64,000 bases of DNA. Origin: JAKVAV01 sp047633195 (GTDB taxonomy: Bacteria; Bacteroidota; Bacteroidia; Flavobacteriales_D; Cryomorphaceae). Numbering within the stretch: the first letter of the stretch is position 1; each line of letters opens with the position of its first letter. Of this stretch, positions 34,629 through 44,097 are shown in pieces. The stretch is taken from NCBI GenBank assembly GCA_047633195.1, contig JBLIEU010000001.1:1-64000 (forward strand), in the 5' to 3' direction. The notes under the pieces were generated by a model. That model ran no database searches, had not been told where the DNA came from, and saw only the letters and a program-made list of their open reading frames with translations. A program made the position numbers and the translations under genes.

Positions 34629-37052
34629 TTAATCGGAGCTCTTTTGAACGAATCGTTTTCTATACAAAAGAGTGGTTCTTAATGTGACAAACCCTACAAC
34701 GGTTATGGAGCTGATTGGCATCAGGATAGCAGCGATAACAGGCGTCAAGACTCCTTGAACGGCAAAGAACAATCCGATACCATTGTAGAGAAAAGACAGA
34801 ATAAAACTGAGGCGAACCGTCTTGATTACCTCTTTGGAATATTCGAAGAATTCGGGTAGGTGATGAAATCCCTCGGAAGAGAGAATGGCATCAGATGCCG
34901 GAGCGAAACGGAACACATCATCCGCTACAGAAATCCCGAGATCACTTTCTTTGAGAGCTGCAGCATCGTTGAGTCCATCGCCAATCATGGCCGTCACAGC
35001 CCCTTGTCGGCGGAGCTTCGACACAAACTCTCTTTTCTGATGTGGAAGCTGATTGAAAAGCAAGCCATGCCGTTGATGGAACACTTCCTGCATTCTGTCC
35101 TTTTCTGAATCGTTGTCGCCACTGAGAAGGTAGAGCGAATAGAACTTCTTTAATTTACTAATGAGACGATTCAAATCTGCTCGATACTCCTTTTGAATCG
35201 AGAAACGAGCTACAGCTTCGCCGTTTCGACTGAGGTAGGCCGTACTTGCGTTCAAGGCTTTTTTGCGAGACGGATCACCACCTACAAAGTCGGCAGATCC
35301 AAGTCGATAAAGGTCTCCCGCAAATTGGGCACGGAGTCCTCTCCCCTTCACTTCAGTGAAGTTCAAAATCTCGGGAAGTTCTCCTCCAGTGGCCAAGTGC
35401 TTCGCCACCATTCTGCTCAATGGGTGAACCGATTGAGATGCCATGGAAGCTGCAACGGCTTTATCGAAAGCGGTAAGCCCAATACCTTCAAGTTCAACGC
35501 GTGAATCTAAGCCTCTGGTTAGTGTCCCCGTTTTGTCAAAGACGATGTGGCTCACTTCAGCCATTCGCCCCAGAGCTGCCGCATTTTTGAGGTAAAGGCC
35601 TTTTCTTCCCACCATGCGGATGGCATTGCCGTAGGCAAAAGGAAAACTCAAAGCCAAGGCACATGGACAGGCGACTATCAATACGGCACTAACCGCATTT
35701 AAAACCAAGCTCGGATCGAATACCATCCAAAAGAGACCTGCCGAAAAAGCAATGAAAAGAATGACGTAGGTAAAAACCTTTCCGACTCGATCGGCAAAGC
35801 TGACCAGCTCGTGTTCTTCATTTTGATTTCCATCCGAATTCCAGAGGCCCGTCAAGTAGCTTTGATCCACAGATTTAGTGGCTTCGAGCATGATGGACGC
35901 TGCTGTCTGGCGGCCACCAGCGTAAAGCGTATCTCCAACAGCGACCTTCACGGGGTCACTTTCACCACTTACGAAACTGTAATCGATATTGGCATCTCCT
36001 TGAAGGAGACGGGAATCAACGGGGATGAGTTCCCCGCATCTTACACGGAATCGATCACCGGGCTTAATGCCTTCTATTCCGATTGATTTCTCTCCTTCAC
36101 CATCTAATAACTGAACCGATATTGGGAAATATGACTTAAAGTCTCGCTCAAACGAGAGACTATCGTATGTTTTTTGTTGAAACCATTTCCCGACAAGGAG
36201 GAAAAAAACCAGTGCCGAAAGGCTATCCATGTATCCACCGCCACCTTCGAAGAATATCTCGTAAGTGCTTCTCAAGAAAATGGCAAGAATCCCCATAGAA
36301 ATGGGGACATCCATATTGATCACTCTCCTGACTAATGCTCTCCAAGCAGACCGCAGGTAATCGCTGGCAGAATAAATCAGCACGGGAAGAGCGAGCGCAA
36401 AATTGAGGTAGCCAAAAAAGGAGCGGTACTGAATGGCTAGCTCCTCACCTATAGCGAGATACTCTGGAAAACTCAGTAGCATGATGTTTCCGAAGCAAAA
36501 CCCTGCCACTCCAATTTGGGAAATCAGCTTAAAGCCACCGCGACTGGTTTTTTTCTTAGAAGTACTTCCCAAGCTCAACTCAGGCTCATAGCCAATGGCG
36601 GCGAGTTGCTCCACCAATCGTCGCAAAGAAACGATTTGTGGATCGTATGTAAACGCCGCTTCACGCTTGACAAAATTCACCCGCGATTCGATGACACCTG
36701 GCACGAGCTTGCGAAAATTTTCAATAAGCCAAATGCAGCTGGCGCAGTGCATTGCTGGCAACTTCAAAGTTGCTTTGGTTAATTTTTCACTTTTAAATGA
36801 GAGGAGTTTCTCTTGAATATTTTCTTCATTCAGGTAGGCGAATTTCTCTGATGCCGGAGCCTTCAGCGTTTTGATACCAGGATTGTCGGCATAGTCGTAA
36901 TAACCTTCTAGATCGCAGGATTGAAGGAGTTCAAAAACACTCTTGCAGCCATGGCAACAAAAGTCTTTTTTTTGAAAATGAATATGATCCGAATCGCACT
37001 TGTCTCCACAATGAAAACAGGAAACCTTTTTTCTCACTTTTCTACTCCTCAT
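34629..37052 (-). CDS. ccoI: CcoI/FixI-type copper P-type ATPase
   Basis: An 807-residue P1B ATPase thought to deliver copper outward for the oxidase Cu-B site. An N-terminal cysteine-rich segment (CFHCGDKC, CCHGCKSVFELLQSC) precedes a metal-binding domain with MHCASC. Then come VACPCALAL in the membrane, the phosphorylation motif DKTGTLT, SVHPLSRMV, and GDGLND. Its N-terminal cluster and the location beside ccoS separate it from the exporter copA at 8.9 kb. Its ATG overlaps the stop of the Usp-like gene (TGATG). Confidence 0.94.
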   Translation of the reverse strand: MRSRKVRKKVSCFHCGDKCDSDHIHFQKKDFCCHGCKSVFELLQSCDLEGYYDYADNPGIKTLKAPASEKFAYLNEENIQEKLLSFKSEKLTKATLKLPAMHCASCIWLIENFRKLVPGVIESRVNFVKREAAFTYDPQIVSLRRLVEQLAAIGYEPELSLGSTSKKKTSRGGFKLISQIGVAGFCFGNIMLLSFPEYLAIGEELAIQYRSFFGYLNFALALPVLIYSASDYLRSAWRALVRRVINMDVPISMGILAIFLRSTYEIFFEGGGGYMDSLSALVFFLLVGKWFQQKTYDSLSFERDFKSYFPISVQLLDGEGEKSIGIEGIKPGDRFRVRCGELIPVDSRLLQGDANIDYSFVSGESDPVKVAVGDTLYAGGRQTAASIMLEATKSVDQSYLTGLWNSDGNQNEEHELVSFADRVGKVFTYVILFIAFSAGLFWMVFDPSLVLNAVSAVLIVACPCALALSFPFAYGNAIRMVGRKGLYLKNAAALGRMAEVSHIVFDKTGTLTRGLDSRVELEGIGLTAFDKAVAASMASQSVHPLSRMVAKHLATGGELPEILNFTEVKGRGLRAQFAGDLYRLGSADFVGGDPSRKKALNASTAYLSRNGEAVARFSIQKEYRADLNRLISKLKKFYSLYLLSGDNDSEKDRMQEVFHQRHGLLFNQLPHQKREFVSKLRRQGAVTAMIGDGLNDAAALKESDLGISVADDVFRFAPASDAILSSEGFHHLPEFFEYSKEVIKTVRLSFILSFLYNGIGLFFAVQGVLTPVIAAILMPISSITVVGFVTLRTTLLYRKRFVQKSSD

Positions 37053-37792
37053 CAGGCAGTCATTTCAGGAAAAAACAAGGTGCTTTGGTTATCAAAGAAT
37101 GGCTTGAAAGCCTCGCCCTCTCCATATTTCGAAAGCAGGTAACTCATATTACTCACGACGATGGTATGATTGTCATACCTAATCGGTTTGAGAAGTTTGC
37201 CTGTAATCGGCTCTTCAACTTTTAATACCCCAACATTCTTGCTGTATTGCTTCAAATAATCCAATAGGAGTCTTTCCTCTACAGAACTGAGCACTTCTTC
37301 TCCGCCTTCGATGGAAAGCCAATTCACGTCGGGATTGCCCGTCAGCTTTGGGAAAATTTGAAAAAACTGCTTCACGCCTTGAATCGACTTTCGCGATCCA
37401 TCAGTGATGAGTAAAATATTTGAAATGCTATTGAATTCTTCTGGAACGGCAATAGACGCGCAGGAATTGGCAGGAAAATCATGGCCAATAGCCAAGAATT
37501 GAAGGACTGATTTCTCGACGACCAAAAGATCAGAAAACGCAGCCATACTGAAGAGGCTATCCTGTCTACCATTCACCAAATGGTCAATGCGCAATGGGAT
37601 TGATTTTGTGTGACAAAGGGAACTAATACCATCCAAAATTTCTTCGTGTGTCATCACCTCCCCTGGCACATCGTCAAGAATACATAGCCTAATGCTGACG
37701 TTATCTCCCGTGACGAAACCACTCACAAAGCGAAAAATTCCTCTACCAGTCGACTTTGAAGAAAGGGCCAGTAATATTTTTTTGTCGGTCAT
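37052..37792 (-). CDS. Divergent universal-stress-like protein
   Basis: A 246-residue protein with alternating strands and helices resembling two degenerate Usp domains (KKILLALSSKSTGRGIFRFV at the start; NILLITDGSRKSIQGVKQFF in the second half). Neither domain has the Usp nucleotide-binding glycine motif. In Bacteroidota, Usp-like genes are found near cbb3 oxidase genes, but their job is unknown. It is the first gene of the ten-gene cbb3 operon and overlaps ccoI by 1 bp. The assignment to Usp is from fold impression only. Confidence 0.6.
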   Translation of the reverse strand: MTDKKILLALSSKSTGRGIFRFVSGFVTGDNVSIRLCILDDVPGEVMTHEEILDGISSLCHTKSIPLRIDHLVNGRQDSLFSMAAFSDLLVVEKSVLQFLAIGHDFPANSCASIAVPEEFNSISNILLITDGSRKSIQGVKQFFQIFPKLTGNPDVNWLSIEGGEEVLSSVEERLLLDYLKQYSKNVGVLKVEEPITGKLLKPIRYDNHTIVVSNMSYLLSKYGEGEAFKPFFDNQSTLFFPEMTA

Positions 37793-37848
37793 AGGTCGGG
37801 GCTATTATTTGCCAATAACGAAAGTCGCTATTCTTTCCAGCCTAGATC

Positions 37849-37862
37849 ATGACCTGAGTCAG
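37849..37862. promoter_or_regulatory. Candidate Fnr-type operator, distal copy nearest the Usp-like gene
   Basis: ATGA-CCTGAG-TCAG, with TGA-N6-TCA geometry, 57-70 bases upstream of the start of the cbb3 operon. Its centre lies 22 bp, about two helical turns, from the next copy. Confidence 0.5.
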
Positions 37863-37870
37863 TTCAAAAC

Positions 37871-37884
37871 ATGATATATGTCAG
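37871..37884. promoter_or_regulatory. Candidate Fnr-type operator, second copy
   Basis: ATGA-TATATG-TCAG, the same outer bases and spacing as the copy at 37849-37862. It sits between the regulator gene and the operon. Confidence 0.5.
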
Positions 37885-37890
37885 GATTGG

Positions 37891-38610
37891 TCAGCGTTTG
37901 GACGCGAGCAAAAGACCTTTAGAATTAAGTATCCGAATTTTGCGGCCTTTGGTCTCTATGAGGTTCTCCTTTTTGAATTCGTTAAGGAGTCGAATCAAGG
38001 ATTCCGTGGCAGTCCCAATAATATTGGCTAGATCTTCGCGAGTCAGGTTAATTTCGATTTCTCCTTCTTGCTCGTGCTCAATACCATATGTGTCCTTTAG
38101 CATCAAAAGGCTCAGGGCAGCTCGTTGACGAACGCTGCGCTGCGCCATCTCAGTCATTTTTGAAGCCATTATTCCATTTTCTTCGCAGACGGCTTTCAGA
38201 ATATCCGTGTAGAAAGAGCCTCCTGGCTTTAAAAGTTCTAAGAAATCCTCTTTCGGAACAAAACAGACCACGCAATCGTCTAGCGCCTCAGCAGAAAGAT
38301 TGTAGTGTTGATCTGAAATGAGGGCTTTGTAGCCCAGAAGATCTCCCGAAGCTGATATTTTGATAATCTGCTCTTTTCCATCTATCCCTAATCGGTAAAC
38401 TTTTATTCTTCCTTTGTTTACACAAAAAACACCAAGTGGACGAGTACCTTCATGAAAGAGAACTTGGCCTTTTTTATATTTCGTGCAGGTCTTACCGACA
38501 CCAACAGATTTCCGCTCACTATCAGAAAGTGATCCGAAAAGAGATCTGTGATTGGATTGGCAAAATTCACAGGCCAAAGATGAGTGACTAGATATTTGGA
38601 GACTTGACAT
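37891..38610 (-). CDS. Crp/Fnr-family regulator of the cbb3 cluster
   Basis: A 239-residue regulator: N-terminal cyclic-nucleotide-like beta barrel (about 35-140) and a C-terminal winged helix (LTREDLANIIGTATESLIRLL). Recognition-helix positions Glu203 and Arg207 match the DNA-contacting Glu and Arg of Crp/Fnr, which read a TGA core. N-terminal CEFC (Cys14, Cys17) and later Cys42, Cys113 and Cys116 could bind an oxygen-sensing iron-sulfur cluster, but the exact E. coli Fnr spacing is absent. It is encoded just upstream of the operon it probably controls, in the same direction. Confidence 0.88.
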   Translation of the reverse strand: MSSLQISSHSSLACEFCQSNHRSLFGSLSDSERKSVGVGKTCTKYKKGQVLFHEGTRPLGVFCVNKGRIKVYRLGIDGKEQIIKISASGDLLGYKALISDQHYNLSAEALDDCVVCFVPKEDFLELLKPGGSFYTDILKAVCEENGIMASKMTEMAQRSVRQRAALSLLMLKDTYGIEHEQEGEIEINLTREDLANIIGTATESLIRLLNEFKKENLIETKGRKIRILNSKGLLLASKR

Positions 38611-38693
38611 ATATTTAATGAATCTGCTTCGTTTTTAAAGCGATAAAATTTAATGCCTTTAATAATACAGAAATATTTAAACAAAGTGCCATC

Positions 38694-39863
38694 TTGATTA
38701 TACTCACTCGCACTATTATCCACTTTATTGGGACGTTCTTCACTCAATGGGTTTTGGTATTGATGCTCTTTTTTTGTTCTGCTTCTTCAGCAAAAGCGCA
38801 GGATTCAGTAGTTTCTCTCCGTGACTACCTAAACTTTTTATCGTCTATTCAGAAAAATGAAATTGGACTAATTATTTTAAGTAATAATAGATGTGGTCAA
38901 TGCCTTTTGGCAAAAGATCCACGGTACTTATATAAGCTAGACTCCATTCTGATTTCGCCACTTGTTAACATTAATGCAGAAAGTGACTTTGGCAAAATCA
39001 TCTCAATGAAGCACAGGATCAACAAGCTTCCCGCCATCCTAATATTGAGTGGGGAAGAACAATTGCTTCATCGAACGAATAGGTTACCGAGAGAACTAAA
39101 TGAAATTCAAAGCCTCGAACTTCCGTTCGACACTTTGCCTTATGCAAAGTTCCCACTCATCTTTGATCTAGAGTACCCCGAGTTCTTTAAAAGGTCTTTT
39201 AATCAATCAGCCTCATCGCCACCAAGTGATGACGTCTTGAGTCTTTTCTTCCAAATGAATCCCAATCTTCAAGATGAAGTCGTGTGGGCGGTGGCTCTGC
39301 GTTTCGATTTAAGTTCTAACGCGATGAATCGAATTATTACCCAGCGGGACATGCTCATTTCTCGTTTTGGGAAAAGTGAAGTCTTTGACAAACTGGACAG
39401 GTACTTTTTTAGCTCTATGAAGGCGGCAGCCAAGAATAGGTGTTCCACGACATTTGAATCAGTGATTGCGAAAGCAGAACTTGCCTTTGGGCAAGATGAA
39501 TTTGATTACACAAGCAAATACAAATCGTACTTCTACCAACTCATGGGCAATTGGGATTCCTACCTAAAACTCGGCGATGAAATCAATATGAGAAACCCGT
39601 CATCTTCCCTGACATTGTATGAGATGGCTCAGGTGCTTCTCCACTATTCCAATGACGAACAGATTCTGAAAAACGCAGCGGATTGGTTTTCCAAAGAACT
39701 CTCTGAAGAAAATAGTGAAGAGGAAGACATAAAAACAATGCTTCTCTGGAGAGGTGGAGAAGAAGAAAGGGCCAAAGAATTGGCCTTGGATATAGCAGCT
39801 CTTCCGACTTATTCGGCGGCTAGCTTTCCTTACACAGCGTCAATTCTGAAAGGGTTGAAATAA
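38694..39863 (+). CDS. Secreted protein with thioredoxin-like CxxC domain, unknown function
   Basis: A 389-residue protein, divergent from the Crp/Fnr gene. A signal peptide ends near SASSAKAQ (about residue 35). The segment IGLIILSNNRCGQCLLAKDP has a CxxC (CGQC) like a thioredoxin fold, followed by a KLPAILIL cis-Pro-like region. The C-terminal half (about 165-389) is helical and resembles nothing I know. The start appears to be TTG at 38694; a later ATG would give too short a signal peptide. A bidirectional terminator follows. Confidence 0.75.
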   Translation: MIILTRTIIHFIGTFFTQWVLVLMLFFCSASSAKAQDSVVSLRDYLNFLSSIQKNEIGLIILSNNRCGQCLLAKDPRYLYKLDSILISPLVNINAESDFGKIISMKHRINKLPAILILSGEEQLLHRTNRLPRELNEIQSLELPFDTLPYAKFPLIFDLEYPEFFKRSFNQSASSPPSDDVLSLFFQMNPNLQDEVVWAVALRFDLSSNAMNRIITQRDMLISRFGKSEVFDKLDRYFFSSMKAAAKNRCSTTFESVIAKAELAFGQDEFDYTSKYKSYFYQLMGNWDSYLKLGDEINMRNPSSSLTLYEMAQVLLHYSNDEQILKNAADWFSKELSEENSEEEDIKTMLLWRGGEEERAKELALDIAALPTYSAASFPYTASILKGLK

Positions 39864-39894
39864 AAAACGCCCCCAAAACTGGAGGCGTTTACTA
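39860..39894. terminator. Bidirectional terminator
   Basis: A hairpin (39865-39874 with 39881-39890, one mismatch) with A's and T's on its flanks, between the CxxC protein gene and the convergent M16 gene. Confidence 0.75.
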
Positions 39895-39910
39895 TCAGAT
39901 TGATGAAAGA

Positions 39911-41251
39911 TTACTTCTTAACCTTCTTCGCTTTTACTGGCTGCTTGAAGAATTTTGGTTTTACCATTTCTTCTTTACCCAAGTAAGACCAGTGAATCTC
40001 CTCACCGTAGTTCACCATTACGGCATTGATGTCTTCAAGTGATGTTACTAATACTCTCTTAGTAAAGTCATCCATATTTTTCCAAGAGTCTTGAATTTCA
40101 TTCACACCAAGAGACATACTAATGGAAGAGTTCGTTTCTTGACCCATAAAATAGTTGGTAAGAAAAGACTGCTTCGTGCCTTCTAATTCCTTCTCCTCGT
40201 AGCCTTCTGTTTTCACAGCATTAACGAGATCCATCATAACCTCTAAGCTTTGCTCGGGGTCAGTAGTAGAAATATAGATTTGGTTCATCGGACGAGCGAT
40301 ATATCCAGTCGCTCGAGCCGAAGGGGCATACGAAAGACTTCGCTTGGTTCTGAGTTCTTCGAAGAATCTCATACCCAAAATTCTCATGGCAAGAGCATTG
40401 TGTATGGACTCTTCAGTTCCTTTTTTAGGAGCGCTAAACATCCCCGTAATATAATTCGTCTCGATATTTCTATCTTCAACAGCTAGACCTTTTTTAACTC
40501 GGTCTTCCGCTACGAACCAGTTAGAGGTGCCTCCTTCGGTCATACTACTCAATGAAGGTCTCACCATACTCTCTACTTTTCCAGCAGATAAGTCCCCCAC
40601 GAAAACCAAGAATACTCGGTCTTTGCGCATGACATTTTTGTGGTATTTCCTAACCAAATCAAGACTCACTGACTCAAGAGATTCCACGGTGCCAGAAGGC
40701 TTTTTAGCATAGTCCGTTCCTTCCCATGTGCTGGCCATCGCCATATCCATCAAGTGAGCATCAGGACTCGTCTTTTGCTGTTTTGCAGCGGTGATCAATT
40801 GATTTTTAACTATGTCAAAATCCTCCTGCCGAAAGGCTGGATTCAGAATAGCGGAAGAATAAATTTCCCATGCAGATCCAAAATACTGCTTGATACAATT
40901 GAGTGATATGTTGCTATAATCGTATCCCGTGCTAGAAGAAATGCTAGCTCCGATTGCCTCCATTTGCGTTTGATATTCTTCCTTGGTCATATCAGCGGGC
41001 CCACCCTCAGATATAAGTGAAAGCATCAGCTCTTCTACTCCTTGATTTTCGAAAGTATAATTATTCACTCCCCCTTTAATAAACATTCTGGTGCTCACGG
41101 TTCCTTTTACAGATTCTCGCGCAATCACTTTTATACCATCAACATCAATCTCTTCGGTTTTTGGAACAGTTTGACTGAAGCCCGACCATGATAGAACCAT
41201 GGCTAACATTACAAATACTGTCTTCTTGAACATATTATTAGTCTTTATCAT
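39911..41251 (-). CDS. M16 peptidase family protein without zinc motif
   Basis: A 446-residue protein with a signal peptide (MFKKTVFVMLAMVLSWSGFSQ). The fold is that of M16 (pitrilysin-type) proteins, but the HxxEH zinc motif expected near residue 75 is missing (sequence around NQGVEELMLSL). The later RSLSYAP segment, with an Arg/Tyr pair used in substrate binding, is kept. This fits the inactive partner of a two-subunit M16 protease. An ATG six codons in (41233) is an alternative start. It follows the active-type gene by 5 bases on the same strand. Confidence 0.86.
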   Translation of the reverse strand: MIKTNNMFKKTVFVMLAMVLSWSGFSQTVPKTEEIDVDGIKVIARESVKGTVSTRMFIKGGVNNYTFENQGVEELMLSLISEGGPADMTKEEYQTQMEAIGASISSSTGYDYSNISLNCIKQYFGSAWEIYSSAILNPAFRQEDFDIVKNQLITAAKQQKTSPDAHLMDMAMASTWEGTDYAKKPSGTVESLESVSLDLVRKYHKNVMRKDRVFLVFVGDLSAGKVESMVRPSLSSMTEGGTSNWFVAEDRVKKGLAVEDRNIETNYITGMFSAPKKGTEESIHNALAMRILGMRFFEELRTKRSLSYAPSARATGYIARPMNQIYISTTDPEQSLEVMMDLVNAVKTEGYEEKELEGTKQSFLTNYFMGQETNSSISMSLGVNEIQDSWKNMDDFTKRVLVTSLEDINAVMVNYGEEIHWSYLGKEEMVKPKFFKQPVKAKKVKK

Positions 41252-41256
41252 AGTTA

Positions 41257-42645
41257 TTACATTGAAATGGGTTTGATGTTATCGATATCCATCGACTCTT
41301 TCATAGCGGGCGAAACGAGTATTCCCGTTATGTTAGGATTTCCGTGCACGTATTTTTTTACGTAGTTCTTCATATCGTCACGGGTCACTTCCTGCAAGTT
41401 ATCGATGTACCCTAGGTAATAATCAATAGTAGCAGATGCCCACCAAAAAGTAATGGAATGAACAAAAGAAGAAGTGCTTTCACGACTATATACATCTTGA
41501 ATCAGCAATTGATTTTTTGCCGCAGCTATTTGCTCGTCGGTGAAATAATCTTCGGTATCCCATAATGCAATCTCTGCCTCAAGTGCAGCTATTGCCTCGG
41601 TCATTTGTGCAGGATTCGGAACCAAGAAAGTTGTGATCGGACCCACTTGTTTTAGCGTCTGGTATGAACTACCGACTTGGTAGGCCAAGCCTGTTTCTAC
41701 TAGATTCTTCTGAAATCTGCTTGAAGGAAGAGAAAGAATGGTATGAAACACATCAGCCGCATAAGTTGCCTCCATGTCATCCATTGCTTTAGGTCCGAAT
41801 TGTTGAATCATCATAATCGGAACTTGAGCATTCTCGTTTACCGTAACCACGGTTTTTGATTCTGTCAATGGCTCAAAATCTGGAATAGGATACTTTTCGA
41901 AAATATCAAAATCACTAGGCTTCCAGTCACCAAATTGACTCATTACAATTTTCTTTACCTCCTCTCTATTCACCGCTCCTGCCACGACAAGAATTGTATT
42001 GTTTGGGTAATAGTATTTTTCTTGAATGATTCGCATTTTTTCAGGTGTGGCAGTCAAGATGATGTCGTGATCACCAATGGTGTTTTTACGGCTATAGTTC
42101 TCACCCCACATCTCCTTATTGATATCATTCATCAAGAAAAAGACAGGATTAGACTCAGCTCTTTGAAACTCTCCATCCACAACAGGGTTTTCCTTTTTCA
42201 TCTCCTCTTCCAAGAAGAGTGGATAGCGAATAGCGTTGTTCATAAACTCAAGACCTTCATTGAGCTTTGTGCTGCTTAGTGTGCAGTAGTAGTTCACTCG
42301 CTCATCGCTTGTAGTCCCATTAAAGGAAATTCCCAGCTCATTCACACGCTCCAAAAACTTCTCCTGAGAGGGGATATTCTTGTTCGCTTTGAAAAACATG
42401 TGCTCATACAAGTGAGATAGTCCATCGAATTCAGGACTTTCAGTGTAGGCTCCGTTGTGAACTGCTATTTCAATAGTGACAAGTGGAACACTTGGATCTT
42501 CAATGACAAGTAGCTGAAGACCGTTTTCGAGTTTGTCAAAATAAAAGTTTTCGGGCATCTCGTTTTGGGCGGATACTTTCGAGAGAGAAAGCAATCCTGC
42601 ACCAATTAGGAGGGCAGTAAGAATGCTGTTTTTTGGGATTTTCAT
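41257..42645 (-). CDS. M16 peptidase, active-type subunit
   Basis: A 462-residue secreted zinc peptidase. The signal peptide spans MKIPKNSILTALLIGAGLLS to about residue 27. The zinc motif HLYEH (in FDGLSHLYEHMFF) is intact. The matching inactive subunit follows immediately, so the two likely form a heterodimeric periplasmic or outer-membrane-associated protease. The ATG at 42645 is selected because it begins a signal peptide; the frame extends upstream without one. Confidence 0.9.
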   Translation of the reverse strand: MKIPKNSILTALLIGAGLLSLSKVSAQNEMPENFYFDKLENGLQLLVIEDPSVPLVTIEIAVHNGAYTESPEFDGLSHLYEHMFFKANKNIPSQEKFLERVNELGISFNGTTSDERVNYYCTLSSTKLNEGLEFMNNAIRYPLFLEEEMKKENPVVDGEFQRAESNPVFFLMNDINKEMWGENYSRKNTIGDHDIILTATPEKMRIIQEKYYYPNNTILVVAGAVNREEVKKIVMSQFGDWKPSDFDIFEKYPIPDFEPLTESKTVVTVNENAQVPIMMIQQFGPKAMDDMEATYAADVFHTILSLPSSRFQKNLVETGLAYQVGSSYQTLKQVGPITTFLVPNPAQMTEAIAALEAEIALWDTEDYFTDEQIAAAKNQLLIQDVYSRESTSSFVHSITFWWASATIDYYLGYIDNLQEVTRDDMKNYVKKYVHGNPNITGILVSPAMKESMDIDNIKPISM

Positions 42646-42760
42646 TTTCGGTTTTTTGTTAAAATGAACATATGGTAAAGGTAGAATATGATCGCAGTCA
42701 AGGGTTACCGTCCGCAGGATTATTCTACCGTTAGTCAATAAAAGAATAATCGTTTAATTC

Positions 42761-43990
42761 ATGTCTTCTTCACTTCACAATTATTCCAAATCCGATATTA
42801 TAGCTGACCTTTGCGGCTTGAATTTAGACTCCATCATTTCTCGTGATCTGCGAACGGTTGAATTCGGCTTGCTCTGCCTGAGTTCAGTGCTCTTTATGGG
42901 GAGCTTTAATATGATCATTCCTGAATTGCCCAATTACATCACTCAAATGGGAGGGGCAGATTATAAAGGTCTTATCATATCACTGTTTGCATTCACCGCA
43001 GCTCTAAGCAGACCTTTTAGTGGAAAGCTCGCCGACTTAGTTGGAAGAAGGCCCGTAATGATTTTTGGTGCTTTGGCAGCGGCAATCAGCTCAGCAATCT
43101 ACCCTTTAATTTCGGGTCTCGTTGCCTTTTTTGTACTCCGGTTGATCCATGGCTTGAGTACTGGTTTCAAACCAACGGGAACAACAGCCTACCTGGCAGA
43201 TATAGTTGGAGACAAAAACAGAGGAGAGGCCCTAGGCATGCTCGGCATGGCTGGAAGCGTCGGTATGGCTGCAGGCCCAGCAGTCGGCAGCGCCATCGCT
43301 TTGAATTTTGGCTTAGACGCCATGTTTACCGTTTCGTCACTTCTCGGTTTCTTGAGTGCCGCATGCGTAGTTTTCATGAAGGAAAGTGTGCCCACCACAA
43401 AAAAATTTAGCGCAAAGATGCTCATCATCAAGCGTGACGAAGTAATTGATAAAGCTGTTTTCCCTTCATCGTTTGTCATGTTAATGACTACCTATTCATT
43501 TGGCTTAGCGCTGACCATTATTCCTGATTTCAGTGATTTCCTTCAGGTAAAAAATCGAGGACTATTCTTCACGGTAATGCTCGTTGCTTCTGTAGTAACA
43601 AGACTATTTGCAGGCAAAGCCTCTGACAAGTACGGAAGGGTGAATCTACTTTTAGGAGGGACTCTGGCTCTCACTGTCACTATGACCACGTTGGCTTTTA
43701 CGACTAACCAATTCGTGTTCTTCATTGGGGCAATCTTTTTTGGCATTTCCACGGGCATCAATTCCCCCACTCTATTTGCCTGGACAGTTGACCTTGCCAA
43801 TCCCGAAAAAAGAGGGAAAGCTATTGCGACGATGTTCATCGCTTTAGAAGTTGGCATACTAACGGGTGCAATCGTATCGGCAGAAATCTATTCCAATAAC
43901 CCCTCTGGCTTTCCTTTTGCCTTTGGCTCTGGTGCGGTTCTCGCAATCGTTGCCTTTGGATATTTGTTGATGAGAAAGCGGATGAACTAA
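42761..43990 (+). CDS. MFS transporter
   Basis: A 409-residue transporter with 12 predicted helices after an approximately 30-residue hydrophilic N-terminus. The motif-A-like loop GKLADLVGRRPVM lies between helices 2 and 3, and its repeat GKASDKYGRVN lies in the second half. It resembles drug or sugar efflux members, but the substrate cannot be read from the sequence. It stands alone, divergent from the M16 pair. Confidence 0.88.
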   Translation: MSSSLHNYSKSDIIADLCGLNLDSIISRDLRTVEFGLLCLSSVLFMGSFNMIIPELPNYITQMGGADYKGLIISLFAFTAALSRPFSGKLADLVGRRPVMIFGALAAAISSAIYPLISGLVAFFVLRLIHGLSTGFKPTGTTAYLADIVGDKNRGEALGMLGMAGSVGMAAGPAVGSAIALNFGLDAMFTVSSLLGFLSAACVVFMKESVPTTKKFSAKMLIIKRDEVIDKAVFPSSFVMLMTTYSFGLALTIIPDFSDFLQVKNRGLFFTVMLVASVVTRLFAGKASDKYGRVNLLLGGTLALTVTMTTLAFTTNQFVFFIGAIFFGISTGINSPTLFAWTVDLANPEKRGKAIATMFIALEVGILTGAIVSAEIYSNNPSGFPFAFGSGAVLAIVAFGYLLMRKRMN

Positions 43991-44097
43991 AAAGCTCCTT
44001 CCCAAATATTAATTGACCAAACATTTTTCCTTTCTTTGAAGCCGTAAAAATCTGAGGGAGAAGTTCCCCATTGAATAAAACACTAAAATTTTCGATT

